Positions 45,152 to 57,303 are shown, counted from the first letter of the stretch. The stretch is 64,000 nucleotides of DNA from Terfezia claveryi (GCA_015179025.1 WHUX01000011.1:124001-188000), one strand, 5' to 3'. Notes: generated by a model not told the origin, from the letters alone. Numbers and translations: made by a program.

Positions 45152-45621
45152 TGGATGGGATACATTCTATATAGGGCAAGCTACAACGCCGTTACACATT
45201 CATTGTTGATCGGTCCGATGCCATACCAGCTACGTAATAGTTGCCAGCCTTGGCTAGTGCACGAAATCTCCGAGATGAAAAGCACGGGGTGGCTTTTTTT
45301 ATATTTTTTATTATTATTTTTTTATTTATAAATACTCATTACTCTTATTCGGACCCAGTAAGGGGACCATGAAGAGTCACCCGGAAACCCGGGTGGATTC
45401 AGGACAAGGCAAGTTAATCTGCCAGGTCCGGCGCGCAGAAAGAAGTGAAGATAGATACATGTGTAAGGGGAAAAGTGTGAGAAAACTCAAGAGGCAAAGG
45501 GCCCCCATGCGCATGGGGTGGCTGACCCCACAAGAGTTTTCGATATTAGATTTTCAAGTTGGAACAAGTACGGCTTTCCTTCATTCGTTTAGGCCAGGTA
45601 GGGAATATGTATAGAAGCTGA

Positions 45622-46080
45622 CCTTTCTTCAAAGCAATTGATGGCTTTCAAGGAGCGTACGCCAATTCAGTGAAGGAGCCCGATGCACTCTTGCAAGTCG
45701 ATACCGACTTGATTCCGTCTTTAGTGATGGAAGCAGGTTGGTCGGAGTCATTCCCCAAATTGCGATCGGATGTCAATATCTGGATGGAGGGGGGTGGAGT
45801 GACAAAAATTGCTATCTTGGTCAAATTTACGAAGCACCAAGGGAATCGTTTTGGTGCGTTTCTGGAAGTTGCACGGTGTAATGCTGCCGGAGGTTGTATC
45901 TGGGTGAATCGCCAGGTATTATCCTTCCAAGTTCGAGCGAGGTTGTACTGACGATTGGCTGCGGAAGCACCTCTTCCCAACCCCGCCAAATCAAACTCAA
46001 TATATCGCAGTAAGTCGGGCTGAGTTTTTCGGCAATCATATTATGCCTGGCCGCAATCCCGATTCCAGTCTCTACACGAT
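45622..46080 (+). pseudogene. PD-(D/E)XK-like (Uma2-like) fungal family, frameshifted
   Basis: The main frame reads FQGAYANSVKEPDALLQVDT, PSLVMEAGWSESFPKLRSD and WMEGGGVTKIAILVKFTK. This is the EPD...VMExGWSES pattern of a widespread fungal family with a restriction-enzyme-like fold; compare VVMEIGVSE in the gene at 6352. It then shifts frame (about 45920 and 45980) before FPTPPNQTQYIAVSRAEFFG, the usual C-terminal part. There is no ATG at the 5-prime end. Dead copy. Confidence 0.6.
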
Positions 46081-46084
46081 GGTA

Positions 46085-46560
46085 CGGTATTGGGGTGGAC
46101 CAGGAAGGCCACCGTGAGGATTGGGCATTAGGGGAGATAAATGAGAAATTCCGTGGCAAGAATAATGAATGGTGGGACATCGAAACATTAGAGACAATTC
46201 TAAGGCACAATGGGACCGATATGGCGACCATCCCATCGGAAGTGACCGGACCTGGAAATCTTGAACAGGGCTCTGGAATATAAGGATGGTGCCACCACGG
46301 GTTGGACAGTAGGGGAGGTTATTGGAGAAGAAATAATGATGTTTATAAGAATACAACAGTGTCTGTGGAAATCCCGCAGGAGTTGCATAAAGACAACATA
46401 CTTGAAGCAAAACTCACTGCCCTGGGCAAGGTGGGGAAGTTGGACTTTGCTCAGCCGGGCGATAGTGGATCCTGTCTCTTCACCCTGGCGGGGGGTAACT
46501 TCTACTAGGTTGGCATGATTGTTTCGCTTTTCTTCCCCACCGACCGACCGGCCTTGGCCC
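46085..46560 (+). pseudogene. Trypsin-fold serine protease fragment
   Basis: REDWALGEINEKFR contains the DWAL motif of the catalytic Asp. After a TAA, pieces in two frames read DGATTGWTVGEVI and LDFAQPGDSGSCLF, the GDSGS serine motif. The His region is not seen. Stops and frame changes show decay. Fungal proteases of this kind often sit in accessory regions. Confidence 0.55.
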
Positions 46561-48346
46561 TCGGAGTTTCATCGACTGTACTTCTACGCCAGGTGAGGAG
46601 GAGGACGGGGAGGGACTGGATGCTTGCGGTGTAGTAAGCAGGCGGTTCGTGGGCGGAATAATGCGGCATATGGTGCGTTTACGCAAAAAGGGGGGGGGGG
46701 GGGGGGGGGTTCTGGATGGGCATGTTTCACCTGGGAATGTGTTTTATACTGCGTTTGGTTTGTTGAACTGCACATGTGGTGTATTTTATGTGTGTAGCTA
46801 GAAGGCTCGTCCAGTGAGGAATATGCGAACCGGTAGTAATAGCTTCTTGGACATAAGAAGCGGTAACAAGAAGCTGCCTTAGAAGGCTGCGAGAGTTGTT
46901 TGATAAACGAGGGCAGCCAAAGATACCCGAGCAGCCAATGCAACGAAACTCCAGGGAGTTCATGAGCTTAGTCGAGAATTTGAAAGCCATCAATAGTACT
47001 CTCAAAACTATGAAAGACGCCGACACAAAAAAAGAATGTTGAGAAGGTGTGATTAGGACAGATTAGGTAGGAGAAAGGAATGCATGATCGAGACTAGCAT
47101 TCCTTAATTCACGAGTGTCACTAAAATTGTTATAAGCTCTTTGTTTATTTCAGATTACAAGTGTCACAATGCTTTTTTTTTCGGTAGTGTTTGCCGTATT
47201 TTTAGATGTCTCGGGAGATAGACTGCACAGGAAATAGAAATCAAAAGGACCAGAAGTACGGGGATAGACTTCCACCTACTACCTTCTGCTACCCTTATAC
47301 TGTTCCAGTCGTCGCTACAGATGCTTTATAAATGAGTTGAGCTCACTCTTTATTCATACCAAAGTGTTAGCAGGCCATGACTGTAGTAACCTCTCAGCTC
47401 TAGCTGAACGGACACAAATTGGACTACTGGAAAATAGGCTAATTAATAGCCCAATTGATCTGGAGGATGACTCCATCGACCCCGGAGGACAGCTAATAGC
47501 CTACTTGATCCTACTTGATGTATTCTGCCCACGGCTGGCCAGAACATATACAGCCTCAATTAAAAACCCCACGACCTCAAGCTCAAGTTCAGGTAATACC
47601 CCGCTCAACGGTTGTCTACCGCTAAGATTATGAGGTTATGAGGAGAGGAATCAAGAAAGTGTGGGGCTTGAGTTGGAGATTTACCTCCCATGATCCTATT
47701 AACGATTTGGGGGGGGGATTATGGTCACAAAGAACTTATGGATTAAGGCAGGCATCGTTAACGATGCTATGGGAACCTTGCGCAGGCTCATATCCAGTGC
47801 GGAAGTCGGGGAGCTCCCCGCGTATCTGTTTAATTGAAGGTGATTTACTACCAAGTCCTCCATTGTCTTGATTTGAGTACCATTCACAACCATGTTCTTG
47901 GACGCAGTACTGGCTTAGCATTTTGTATTCAGTATAGCGATGTTGAAATCCACTTGCTTATATTGAGTATAGCATAATGATACCCTTGATCCAGCGATAC
48001 TATAATAGGGACCCCTGTCGTAGTTCAACTGTTTAAGGATTTTGAATAATTCTTCAGTATTCTGACCCTCCACAGGATCCTTACCTAGTATTATTGAAAT
48101 TATGCGGAGGAAGGAAGCTTTACTAGTACAGTGCACTCGATATGCGTCTTATTGCACAAATGTGGCCCGGCGGACCTGAACATCACATCCTCCTCTCAAG
48201 ATCGCAGCTCAATACCACAACACCTTCCAGCCAAATTTAAGGAAACAGACCAACAGAACAAGAACACCAGTTGTAAAAGAAAAAGTCATAAGACAACAAA
48301 CTGACCTGATTAACCCATGCAGGATCCCTGTTCCCTACCCACGGTT
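46561..48346. other. No supported gene
   Basis: A G homopolymer of about 20 lies at 46690-46711. A plus frame at 46900-47040 (LRELFDKRGQPKIPEQP, then ENLKAINSTLKTMKD) looks like a coiled-coil end of a protein but has no identifiable start. The frame at 47337-47633 has no family resemblance. Positions 48160-48340 are the 3-prime flank of the minus-strand gene that follows. Confidence 0.4.
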
Positions 48347-49092
48347 CTAAAGCAGAAGAGAATAAAGCTTTCCTACAACAAAACTCAACTGAGCTCTGTG
48401 AGGCATACCATTAATAAATGAAAGGACATTGCATTCGTCGACCAAAATCTCATTATCCAGGCTCTTCAGAAAAATCCACTTTTCGAAATTGGTGACAATA
48501 CCAAATACCTCATGAATGTTGTCCAGGTCAGCCGCAACTTCACACCCCAGCAAACACTGGGCTGCACCTTGCTCAAACTGCTCTTTCTTGGCCTCAACAA
48601 TGCAGATACGCTTGCTACCGCGGATTAGGACAAACTCAAAATGGCCATGTGCATGAACTCGGTTGCCGTCAAAGTCTTTCTCCACATCCACCTTGATATT
48701 AGGCAGGAGCTGTACCACTGACCACAAGATTGGTGCAATCAAGTGGATACGTTTGGACTCGCAATCAGATGTGAACAGAAGCCCCTCCGAGTACGACTTG
48801 TAGACCCAGGACAAAACCTTCGACAGAACCTCGAGATCAGAGTCAGGAATAGGCAGCATGTTTTCTGTATAATTCCTTGTGTCTCTTTCAAATATGGGAC
48901 CCACTTCCGACCACTTAGAATACGAGAACGCAGTGCTGTACGAGACATCATCTGACTTGACCCTCCTTCTCTTACTCGTTGCAAGGACCTGGTTCAGTTC
49001 TTCCCAGCGCCGTTGGCGATGTGGATGAGGTTGTGACTCTTGTGCTAGAACCAATTCTTTGTGTAGAGTAGCTTCTAAATTATATAATCATG
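48347..49092 (-). CDS. CRN-type PD-(D/E)XK-like domain protein, 5-prime end missing or unresolved
   Basis: The minus-strand frame is open from about 49092 to the stop at 48347. Core motifs are FEFVLIRGSKRICIVEAKKE (the EAK catalytic pattern), then QGAAQCLLGCEVAADLDNIH and EVFGIVTNFEKWIFLKSLDN. It is similar in layout to the gene at 40913: EAK, then QCLL, then a GI/F-T strand and W. The N-terminal part has a basic cluster (SKRRRVK) that could be a nuclear signal. There is no ATG before residue 65 or so; an acceptor TTTAG with CTAAC upstream (49086-49110) hints at an earlier exon. That intron-like region abuts the LINE remnant ending at 49105, so the 5-prime exon may have been lost. Confidence 0.6.
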
Positions 49093-49104
49093 GAATAAGA
49101 AATG

Positions 49105-50059
49105 TTAGTCATTTATCCAGTCCCCTTCTAGCAGCAACCACCGAATCCCCTTAATTTGGGCATTCTTATTATCATCCTCGATCCATCTGCGCATCAGACC
49201 GGGTTTGTACTTGGTTGGGGCAGCATGCAAGACTACTGCTTGTGTTCGTGCCCTGGGAGATGGGTTCAGGGGTGACGTCACTTTCCTATAGCTAGGGGGG
49301 GGGGGGTGGGGGTGAGGCCGCTGCCGGCTCTTTGCCTTTGCCTTTGCCCTTTTGTGGTTTGACCAATTGTTTCTGGCCAGTCGCTGCCTCTGCGTATGTG
49401 GGTACTGGGTGATCTGTATTGGTGGAGACGCTGTTGGTCATCGGCTTCTGTGCCGGGGTCGGAGGTATAGTCTGTGTGCTTGTGTGCTTGTATCCGTTAC
49501 TGAGATTGGCGGTGGTGATAATGCGGGGCTGGTGGTGGGTGGAATAGGTGAGAAATCGTTGACCCATGCTATGCCGGTTAGGTTTAAATTTCCGGCAAAG
49601 TAATCAGCGCCTTCTCGAAACGCCCTGTCGTCAAAGATCTCCTCGACATCAGTGCCTACAAACGTCATGAGTTCTCTTAAGCACCACATTGCTTTATGTG
49701 TGCCCCCCTCGTCCTTTGTGAGTTCATATCTACGCCAAATATTTAGGGCCAAAACTTTGACTGGCGTGTACTCGGTGTTTACCCCTTTTGCAGTTGGCTC
49801 ATCGGTATTCAATGCATTGCATTAATGTCCCTTGGCACTCTTGGCAGTAAACTCCAAAGTTGGGCCTGGACTGAAGTCCGCTCTTATGATGGAACTTCCT
49901 ACAGCCCGTGCTTGCGAATATGAAGGCCAGTATTTTGAGCATGGGAGTGCCGCAATGTTGGATTACAGACGTGCCCTCCCAGTTGTAGGTGATCGGTTTA
50001 TCCCAGTTACCCTGAGGTTCTAAAGCGATGTTACTTGTAGCCTGCTTGGCACTGCTCAT
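49105..50059 (-). pseudogene. LINE ORF1-like remnant, frameshifted
   Basis: ATG at 50059 gives a Cys/His-rich start (IQHCGTPMLK, then FHHKSGLQSRPNFGVYCQEC). Frame changes occur near 49815, 49500 and 49290, with pieces GTHKAMWCLRELMTFVG, VPTYAEAATGQKQLV and a GKGKGKE run. The last frame reads VVLHAAPTKYKPGLMRRWIE then GIRWLLLEGDW and stops at 49105. YAEAA followed by a basic run, then HAA..K..P..MRRWIE...GIRWLL, is a pattern I associate with ORF1 proteins of fungal Tad-like LINEs. No reverse transcriptase follows. The attribution is from memory of the pattern. Confidence 0.45.
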
Positions 50060-50176
50060 TGTTACACTATGCGAACGCAACCTAATTATACATCAGGCTG
50101 ACCTACAAATCAAATACCACAAGGTAATAATAAGAACAATTGACCCCACTCCTTTACTTCCACGCTATACGGAATC

Positions 50177-51944
50177 ATGAACAATACTCTGCACCAACGC
50201 CTCGCCGCCCTCCGGCGGAAACACTCCGAAGAGAAGCTCGCGCGGGAGCGTCTAGCGCAGAATAAACCTAGGGCGTCGAAAGATGGAAAGGCGAGCTCGA
50301 GTAAGAAGAGCAGTCTAGCGGAGGAGACTGTTGGTTATGTGGATCCTAGGAAAATGGTGAAGCGGCCTGGGGAGGATGATGATGGCGGGGTAGATGGTGG
50401 GGGGAAGCTGGTGGACAAGGAAGACGATGAGAAAATGATAGATGATGGAGACAGGGGCGCGGTAAAGGAAGAGGCCGGTGTAGAGATGAGAGAGAAAGAA
50501 GAAGGGGATAGAAAAAAGGAGAAAATGGAGGAGGGTCTAGAATGGGGGAAAGAAACAGTCATGACTGATGTAACCGGTCAATCTACTTTTCGGGCCATTC
50601 CCGAGAGTGATGATGCCGACTCTCATGGCGAAGCTGGCTATAATGACACTTGCGATGACGGCGACGAAGACTCAACCCCCCCGCTTCGGGATTTCGCAAA
50701 AGGCGCAGACTCATTCCTCTATCAAGGCGGGAACATATTATCCGATACTGAGACAACAGCTGTATCTGAGATGGCAGCTATATCCCACGATGAAGACGAG
50801 CAGCAAAGGCAATGGGAACGAGAAGGGGAGAATAGTATGGAAAAGCGGTTTTTAGCGTTGGCGAGTGGAATACGCAAGGGCCAGCAGTCTGATGGTGGGG
50901 TGTTGGGGGATAGGGGCCAGCTAAGTGGAGCTGATGAGTTGAAAGAGAGGTTCAAGAGGGTATTTGAGGGGAGATATATTGCAGGGAGTAGCAGAGGAGC
51001 GGTGAGAGGGGGGAGTGAATTTAGTCATGATGTTGGGTTGGAGGGTGAGGATGAGGAGCCGGATATCTCTGTATAAGCTGCCCCTCTTGCCTAACAACTG
51101 GTGTCTTATCGCTCTGGACTAATACTGGAACCCCTTGTAGGAATTAATGGAATCCCTCATGATCTCGCACAACGACGACACGAGCACTTCCGTCGGCGGA
51201 GCCGGCCCCGGGACAGAAGATATCCTTGCACAATGGATCGGCAATGGGCAAAACGACAGCATGTCCAAATCCGAAGAAGAAGAAATTGAAAAACTCCTCG
51301 CTGAAGCGTCTCTAATGCTTCCTGAATCACACACCCCTCACGGTAGCTATATCCAAAAACCCGCCTCTTCCATCGACGTCTCTCAATTCACTGGAGATGG
51401 TGATGGGGAAGGTTGCTCATCTTCCGGACCGAAACCCATCCATCCTGAGGATAAGGAGGAAACTTCGGAGGAGATTATCGCTAGGATAAAAGATGAGCTG
51501 GCACATGGTCCTCATTTGTCTTCTACAAAATCTAATGATGGTGAGGATGGGGATGATGATATCGACCCTTCCACCCGCCTTCTCAACGCTCGACTCGCCT
51601 CCTTATCTCCAACAACCTCCAGCACCTCGACTGCAATTCCAACCTTCGCCTCCCTCCCCTCAGTCCCAACAGTTGCCCCTTCCATACCCAAATTGCCCTC
51701 CGTCCCGACAGATCTGAAACCCATAGGTCGAGAACAATTCAAGCGATACCGCGAAGAACAAGAAGCCGATCACTGGTGCTGCATCTGTAATGAAGACGCA
51801 GAATATAGATGTTCGGGCTGCGATGGGGAATTATATTGTGAAGAGTGTTTATTTGAGGGCCATACCGGGAAGAACGCGGGGTTATTGGAGAGGAGACATA
51901 AGTGGACGAGGTATAGTAGGGGCAAGAGGGTGGCTGCGGCATAG
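50177..51944 (+). CDS. ANCHR/ZFYVE19-like zinc-finger protein
   Basis: Exons 50177-51070 and 51141-51944 (70-bp intron with GCCTAAC), 565 residues. A donor GTGAGG at 51045 is the wrong phase, so GTATAA at 51071 is preferred. The N-terminus is a basic helix (QRLAALRRKHSEEKLARERL); the middle is long, acidic and disordered. The C-terminal zinc finger starts at W510: WCCICNEDAEYRCSGCDGEL, then YCEECLFEGH. This matches the C-terminal B-box/CCIC finger of animal ZFYVE19 (ANCHR), which holds VPS4 in the abscission (NoCut) checkpoint. A FYVE domain is not seen. A role in ESCRT-linked control is inferred from the finger only. It is the first intact core gene after the accessory stretch. Confidence 0.75.
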
Positions 51945-53016
51945 AGTGTTTGTGGTGGGGGAGGGGAGGCAGTTATATTTTGTGACTTCTGTGATTGTTG
52001 ATGTTTAAGGCGTTTTGGCGAGGTTGGTAGGTTGGGCTCATATGGCGGTGTTTTTACATGAGCATAACACTTAAATAGCCTTTTTTCCCATTCGTTCTGT
52101 TCGTTTTAGGTAGCGAGAACTAAGCACTTGTGTGAACATGGCTTGAGTCTGGGAATATAGGAGTTTTTTATGAGGGTAGGCCTGGTCCGAGCGCGAAGCC
52201 AAGATGATTTCTGAGATCTACTCCACTGTCATCATCTAGATAGCATTTCACATGAAGTAGACTTGTCGAATTTTACCGGAAAAAAGCTCTATTCCCTGAA
52301 CCTAACACCCCCCCCCCTGTTATCCTCTAGTAGAAATAATTTGTGTGGAACTGCTAGAGCCACTATCTCCATCATGCTTATTGCCCTCTACTCCAAGTAC
52401 GTCCTCCTGCAACAGCCACAGCAAGAACAAGTAAGAAAAGCACAAATAAATGCTCCCTCCAGATCAGAAAAGGAAAAAAGAAAAGAGAAAATAGAGCATG
52501 CATGCAATTTGAACCATATTTTCTCCCATTCGACTCCATATGCACCCGCCAATATGAAAAAACAAACAAAATAAAGAGGAAGTAATTATGCCCCAAAAAA
52601 TATTGGTCTCAAAGAATAAACCTAGAGGGGAATAGGGGAAAAGTAAAGGAATGTAAGAAGCCAAAAAAAAGTACGCCGTTTAAAGCATAAATTATAATCG
52701 ACAATGAAACTATATCCCGCCCTGAAAACCCTCAAAATCTGCGCCACATAAACGAGAGTGTGTGGGTATAAACATTAAACAAAAACTCTGGCCCCAGTAA
52801 TATAGAGGAAGAAGGGAGAGGCGAAGTTAGCTAACCCAAGAAGTGAGTAATTAACGAGTGTCTGAAACAAATCGTAAAAGTAATTAAAATAGTGATGAAA
52901 TACGACCAATGCGGTATTGTCGCATCCAGTAATAAAAGCAAACATTAAACAATCCTAAGTAGTAAGGGTTAAGAAGTGGTCATTTAACCCCATAGTATCT
53001 CACTGTATCGGGTGGC
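51945..53016. other. Convergent intergenic region; no gene
   Basis: Lies between the 3-prime ends of the ANCHR-like gene (+) and the kinase gene (-). It is AT-rich with A-runs at 52470-52700; both 3-prime UTRs and polyadenylation signals must be here. No ORF of note. Confidence 0.5.
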
Positions 53017-55685
53017 CTACATTGACCCATTCTGCTGCCTGTCCCGTCTCCTTTGCGTGGCAAGGCTCTCAATCCCCACACCCATCACCTCCAGCGAGTG
53101 ACAGATCCCTCCTAGTATCCTATCTAGCTCCGCTAGCAATAGATCTGCGCTCGCTGTATGTGACAATACATCCAAATTGGGCTTCTCTAAGTGCGGTAGA
53201 TCCCACGATTCCCCCACAATACTCGCTGTCAGGGGCGGAAAGAAGAAAGATGGCGTCTGTACTCCAGTCTGCGCCGGAGGCCCATTCATATTGGTTGATG
53301 TCTGTGATGATATGGAATGGCTTGGGGCATGGGATGACGAGGCAAAAGGTCTCGACGGTGAGGGGGGGAGCATTCCCTGCTGCATGATATCAAAGGACGT
53401 CAATTTATTGCTGGGGAGCTTTAGGTTGAGGTTACTTGGTTTATTATGAAAGGCTCTTCCTTGCGGGCGTTGAGGAGGGGGACCAGATATCTCTCGTTCT
53501 TTTTGGGCGGCGGAGATATCTTGCGAGCGAGCTTTCATATGTGGAAGCGGAGTGGAATCCCCTGAGCGAACTTTGCTATTCTCGGTCAAGCTCGGTAACG
53601 GGGGAGCGCCTGATCCACTGGCCTCACGGAGTGCGGCCATGTTAGGAGCAGACTTGGAGGGAAGATGGTGCCCCTTGTAACCATTGTTAGCATGATTGGG
53701 ATTTAGCTGCATTTGCGGGATATTAGAAGGTCGCGGGGGTGAGGAGGGTGCAGATACCGTAGGCCGAGCAATTGGGGAAGAGGCTCTAGGGTATATCCGA
53801 GGAGGTGATGATGGAGCAGTTTTTGGCTCTGACAAGGAACTAATAGGGTCAACGGAAGTTATTTTCCTAATCAGTGGTGTTACTACGGAGGGTGGGGCTG
53901 TAGCCGGCGGGGGGTCTGCCGTTGCAGTTGGTGGTGTAAGTGATCGGGGTGCAGCGACCGGAGCTGAAGCTAGTCTGAAGGTGTCTGGGAAATCGGGTAT
54001 TGTGATGACACCAGGTTCTGACTGATGTGAATATGTGGTAGGTTGATCCTTCATGAAAATATCCATATCAATTTGTACAAAACTCTCAGGACTTGCAGTT
54101 CTGGTGCTTGGGACACTCCGTTGTTGCGGATGCACCCGTAGATCTTCATTGCTCGTCTTCCTTCCGATGCTCTGTTGGTAGGTATCCCCATTCTGTGAGA
54201 ATAACTGCAATAGCGGATGGAGGGTATCACCACCTCTCGGTCCATCTTTCAATCTCATGGGTGACGGTGTTCTTGCAGGCTTTACAGTACTTTCTCTTGA
54301 CATGTATCCCGACTCAAACGTGTGAAATGATGGAACCCCTGATAATCGGCTTTTGATGGTATCAAAATCCCAATCTGCTTCCTCCATATGCTCATCCCCT
54401 CCAAGAATATTGTCTGGGCCGCCTCCCTGGGGTAGGACTGAATTTCGTATCCCACCTCGACTTTTCCAGGCGTCATATCGAACTACTAGCTCTTTGAGCA
54501 GGGATGTCGGAAGCTTGCAATTCTTCATAGCTTTAGTCCGGGATAGTTCTTCCGCGGATGGCCGATCATCTGGTCTTTCGTTCAAGCATAGAGCAACGAA
54601 TTCACGCAATGGGTTTGTCCAATTCCCTCCTTCTAGCCGTGGGGGAGCTTGTCGGGGAATCAGCATGATAGCTCTCATTGGCTCTAGTTCATTAAGCGGT
54701 GGTTTCATATTCGCTAGTTCAATCACTGTAATTCCCAAAGACCAAATATCGGCCTATATTAAAGAGAACATATTAGTGCAAGCAAATCCCAGCTACAATC
54801 TCGAGACAAACCTTGCTGTTATATGTTGCTCCTTCCATGATGACCTCCGGAGCCATCCACCACGGTGTACCGACAAAAGTAGACCGCTTCCCATGCCCCA
54901 TAGTAAGTTGAGCGGAAACACCAAAGTCACAAAGTTGCACACGCCCGTCCATGTTGATAAGGATGTTTGCAGCTGCGCACCATCAGCACTCCCAAACCAA
55001 TCCCCGCTTCCCCCTTTCACCTAAGCTGACAAACCTTTAACATCACGATGTATAATCCCATTCCTATGAATATAGGCCAACGCAATGAGAACCTCCCTAG
55101 TTATCACGGTTATGTATCTTTCATCTAATCTCCCGGCTTTGAACTGTCCAATGTAAGAAAAGGGATCAGCCTCATGCATTATTCCATTATTGGAGCAACC
55201 CGAAGCCTACCAATGTTCGGATACTCCCACCACCGCAGTAGTCCATGACGACCCATAATCTCGAACCCTCCAGGAAACTCTCGTGGTATCGGATAATATT
55301 GTGTTGTTCACCTTGTTTGAGTTGTGACAGTAGTTGGACTTCTTGAATTGCATCTCGAACTTCGCTCTCGTCGGGTGCATCCATGTTCAAGACCTTCACC
55401 GCCACAATCTCCTTCATGTTCTTCTTGTGTCTGCCATCTCAGGTTGATTAACTTTGCTCCTTTGATCCAGTCATAGACCCATCCGGCAATGTATAGCTGA
55501 TTGAGCTCGGATTCAACGGAGATAGTGGGGCTAGCTTACGCCCTGAAGACCGCACCAAAGCTTCCTCGTCCTATTAAATCATCTAGAACATAAGGTATAT
55601 CTTGCCGGACGCCTTGCATAGCACTTTGAATAGCTTGCGCCGTAGCTTCGCGCACACGGGCTGCGCCGTCACTATTTGTTGCCAT
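53017..55685 (-). CDS. nak1: GCK/Ste20-type protein kinase, Kic1/Nak1 (POD-6) class
   Basis: Five exons on the minus strand: 55685-55540, 55430-55211, 55143-55035, 54972-54812 and 54753-53017; 790 residues with all phases matching. Glycine loop GRGSFGAVF at 39-47, ATP lysine K61 (IVAVKVLN), HRD loop HRDVKAANILI with D156, DFG at 174-176 ([10 protein letters not shown]), and [14 protein letters not shown]. The kinase end [29 protein letters not shown] and [10 protein letters not shown] is characteristic of Kic1/Nak1 rather than Sid1. The 450-residue tail is Pro/Ser-rich and disordered. In yeasts this kinase activates the NDR kinase Cbk1/Orb6 in the RAM/MOR polarity pathway, at the cortex and septum. 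It is intact and intron-rich, as expected for a core gene. Confidence 0.88.
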
Positions 55686-56346
55686 GGTGAAGGGTTTCCG
55701 TTGAACTAGGTTTCTCTCGTGAAGTGGGGTTTCAAGGGGAAGTAAGTAGCAGGAGAGGGGTATTGAGCCAAATGACTCTGGAAGTGGTTTTGTCTGCGTG
55801 TAGTTCGAGGAATACTTGTGTGAATGGTCGCAACTGTGTGTTTGCTTGATGATCATGATCAGCTTCGGAGGATCCATGTCGGTTTATGTCAGGGGTTCAA
55901 GGCATTGCATTCGGCAGCTAGTGGGCTGGGCAGATCCGTTTCACCAGAACACAACCAAAAAGATGCTTGCAAGCCATGGGATTCTGAGACAGAGTATTAT
56001 CAACATCTATCATTATGCCAATGATTACAATGCAGCAGAATACACGGAGGAAAATGGTAGGTTGAGTAGGTTGGTAGCAGGGACCCTTTGCCCGCTTATC
56101 ATATCAGCCACACGACTATCTAATCGCGATAATACTCATACCAAACAGACTAACAATAACTCCATAGGCATAGATACCCACACGCCAGTTATTCTTCACT
56201 TACAGAACCATCTGTAGGGGCTGGACGCAATGCAAACCAGCACTCGACATACTTGTCCACCGAGCATGGCTCCCGGGCGGACCATCTATCAGCACTGAGA
56301 ATCTCAGGTCACATCCCGGCCCGCCCTGCTTTCCAGGCACCATGCT
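55686..56346. other. Intergenic between kinase start and Pal1-like stop
   Basis: Holds the promoter of the minus-strand kinase gene and the 3-prime end of the Pal1-like gene. Frames here are short and overlap the kinase 5-prime UTR. No further gene seen. Confidence 0.5.
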
Positions 56347-57303
56347 CTACTTCCTCCGCCTCAAAGGCAGTTTCTTCTTCAGCTCACCGAGGACACCAAT
56401 AGTACTATTCTCCACACGGCTCATACGGTATGGATACTGAGCAAGGTCGGACACAGACCGCTTTCGACCGTAATGGAGCATCTCCATTTCACCCTCCCCA
56501 TCATATATAAACCCCTTCTGGGATTTCCGCTGAAATTCCAGGGCCTTCTCTTGCTCTTCAATAGTGAAGCTCGGCTCTCCTTTGCCCTTGATATCTGCAT
56601 CCAGATATTCCTGTATCAGGGTAATGTATTAGTCGAAGTTCGTAGAGGACTGGTAAGTGAAATGGAACCTACAATACCAGGCCATCTCCCCAGTTTCCCT
56701 TGGCTCCTTTGGATATCTTCCTCCTCATAATCGAACTTCTGTCCACCAGGGCCAACCACACCTGGAGGTACCATGCCTACGCCCTGAAGTGGTACCTTCC
56801 TGGTTAAGGAATCGATTATATTTGCTCTTGGAGTGGCTGCCAGCGCTTGTGCATTGGTATACTTCACCGCATCTATTGGTGCATATCCAGGAATTTGTCT
56901 TGAGGCTAATGTCGCATCGTATGGGCCTTCATGGTGGTATGTTCCATTGCCAAAAAATGATCTGTCAAGGGAGTCAATAGTATCTGCTGGCACTGCCTTC
57001 CGGAGGTGCTTTGCCCTATAAGCCATCTTATGTTCTTCTTTGATCTTTGCAAGTGGGGAAACAGATGGATCAGAGGAAACAGAGCGGTTATGAGTAGGCC
57101 GCACTGGACGGTGTTTAGATGATCGAGAGTGGTGGTTGTTTAAGGATGCCGGATTGCTCAGGGAATACCCGGAGGCATGGGCCTGCCGAGTAGTCAGCCA
57201 ACGAACATAAGCTCCATTCGAACACAGTGTGACGCTTCCAAGCTTAATCAACCTGTAGATTAGGAGGAGCTCTTACCCACGGATTCTTTGGTGCGGTAGT
57301 CAT
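56347..57303 (-). CDS. Pal1-domain-like cell-morphology protein
   Basis: Exons 57303-57277, 57182-56673 and 56610-56347 on the minus strand, 266 residues. The first exon encodes only MTTAPKNPW. A nearer acceptor at 57253 would give an immediate stop, so the one at 57183 is used. The domain shows HLRKAVPADTIDSLDRSFFG, GTYHHEGPYDATLASRQIPG and ATPRANIIDSLTRKVPLQGV. The DTID-LD...HHEGPYDA pattern matches the Pal1 family, whose founding member in fission yeast binds Sla2 at cortical growth sites. The C-terminus is basic (KKKLPLRRRK). The family call rests on this motif. It shares a short upstream region with Usb1. Confidence 0.65.

Noticed and set aside
46690..46711. Long G homopolymer as a regulatory G-quadruplex
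   Set aside because: Single homopolymer prone to assembly error and not near a supported promoter.
47337..47633. 98-codon plus ORF near 47.4 kb
   Set aside because: Has an ATG but no homology, no splice context and average composition; left within the no-gene stretch.
57253..57276. Short 24-bp intron after the first exon of the Pal1-like gene
   Set aside because: Would give an immediate stop (GTT GAT TAA) and is too short for splicing; the 94-bp intron to 57183 keeps the frame.
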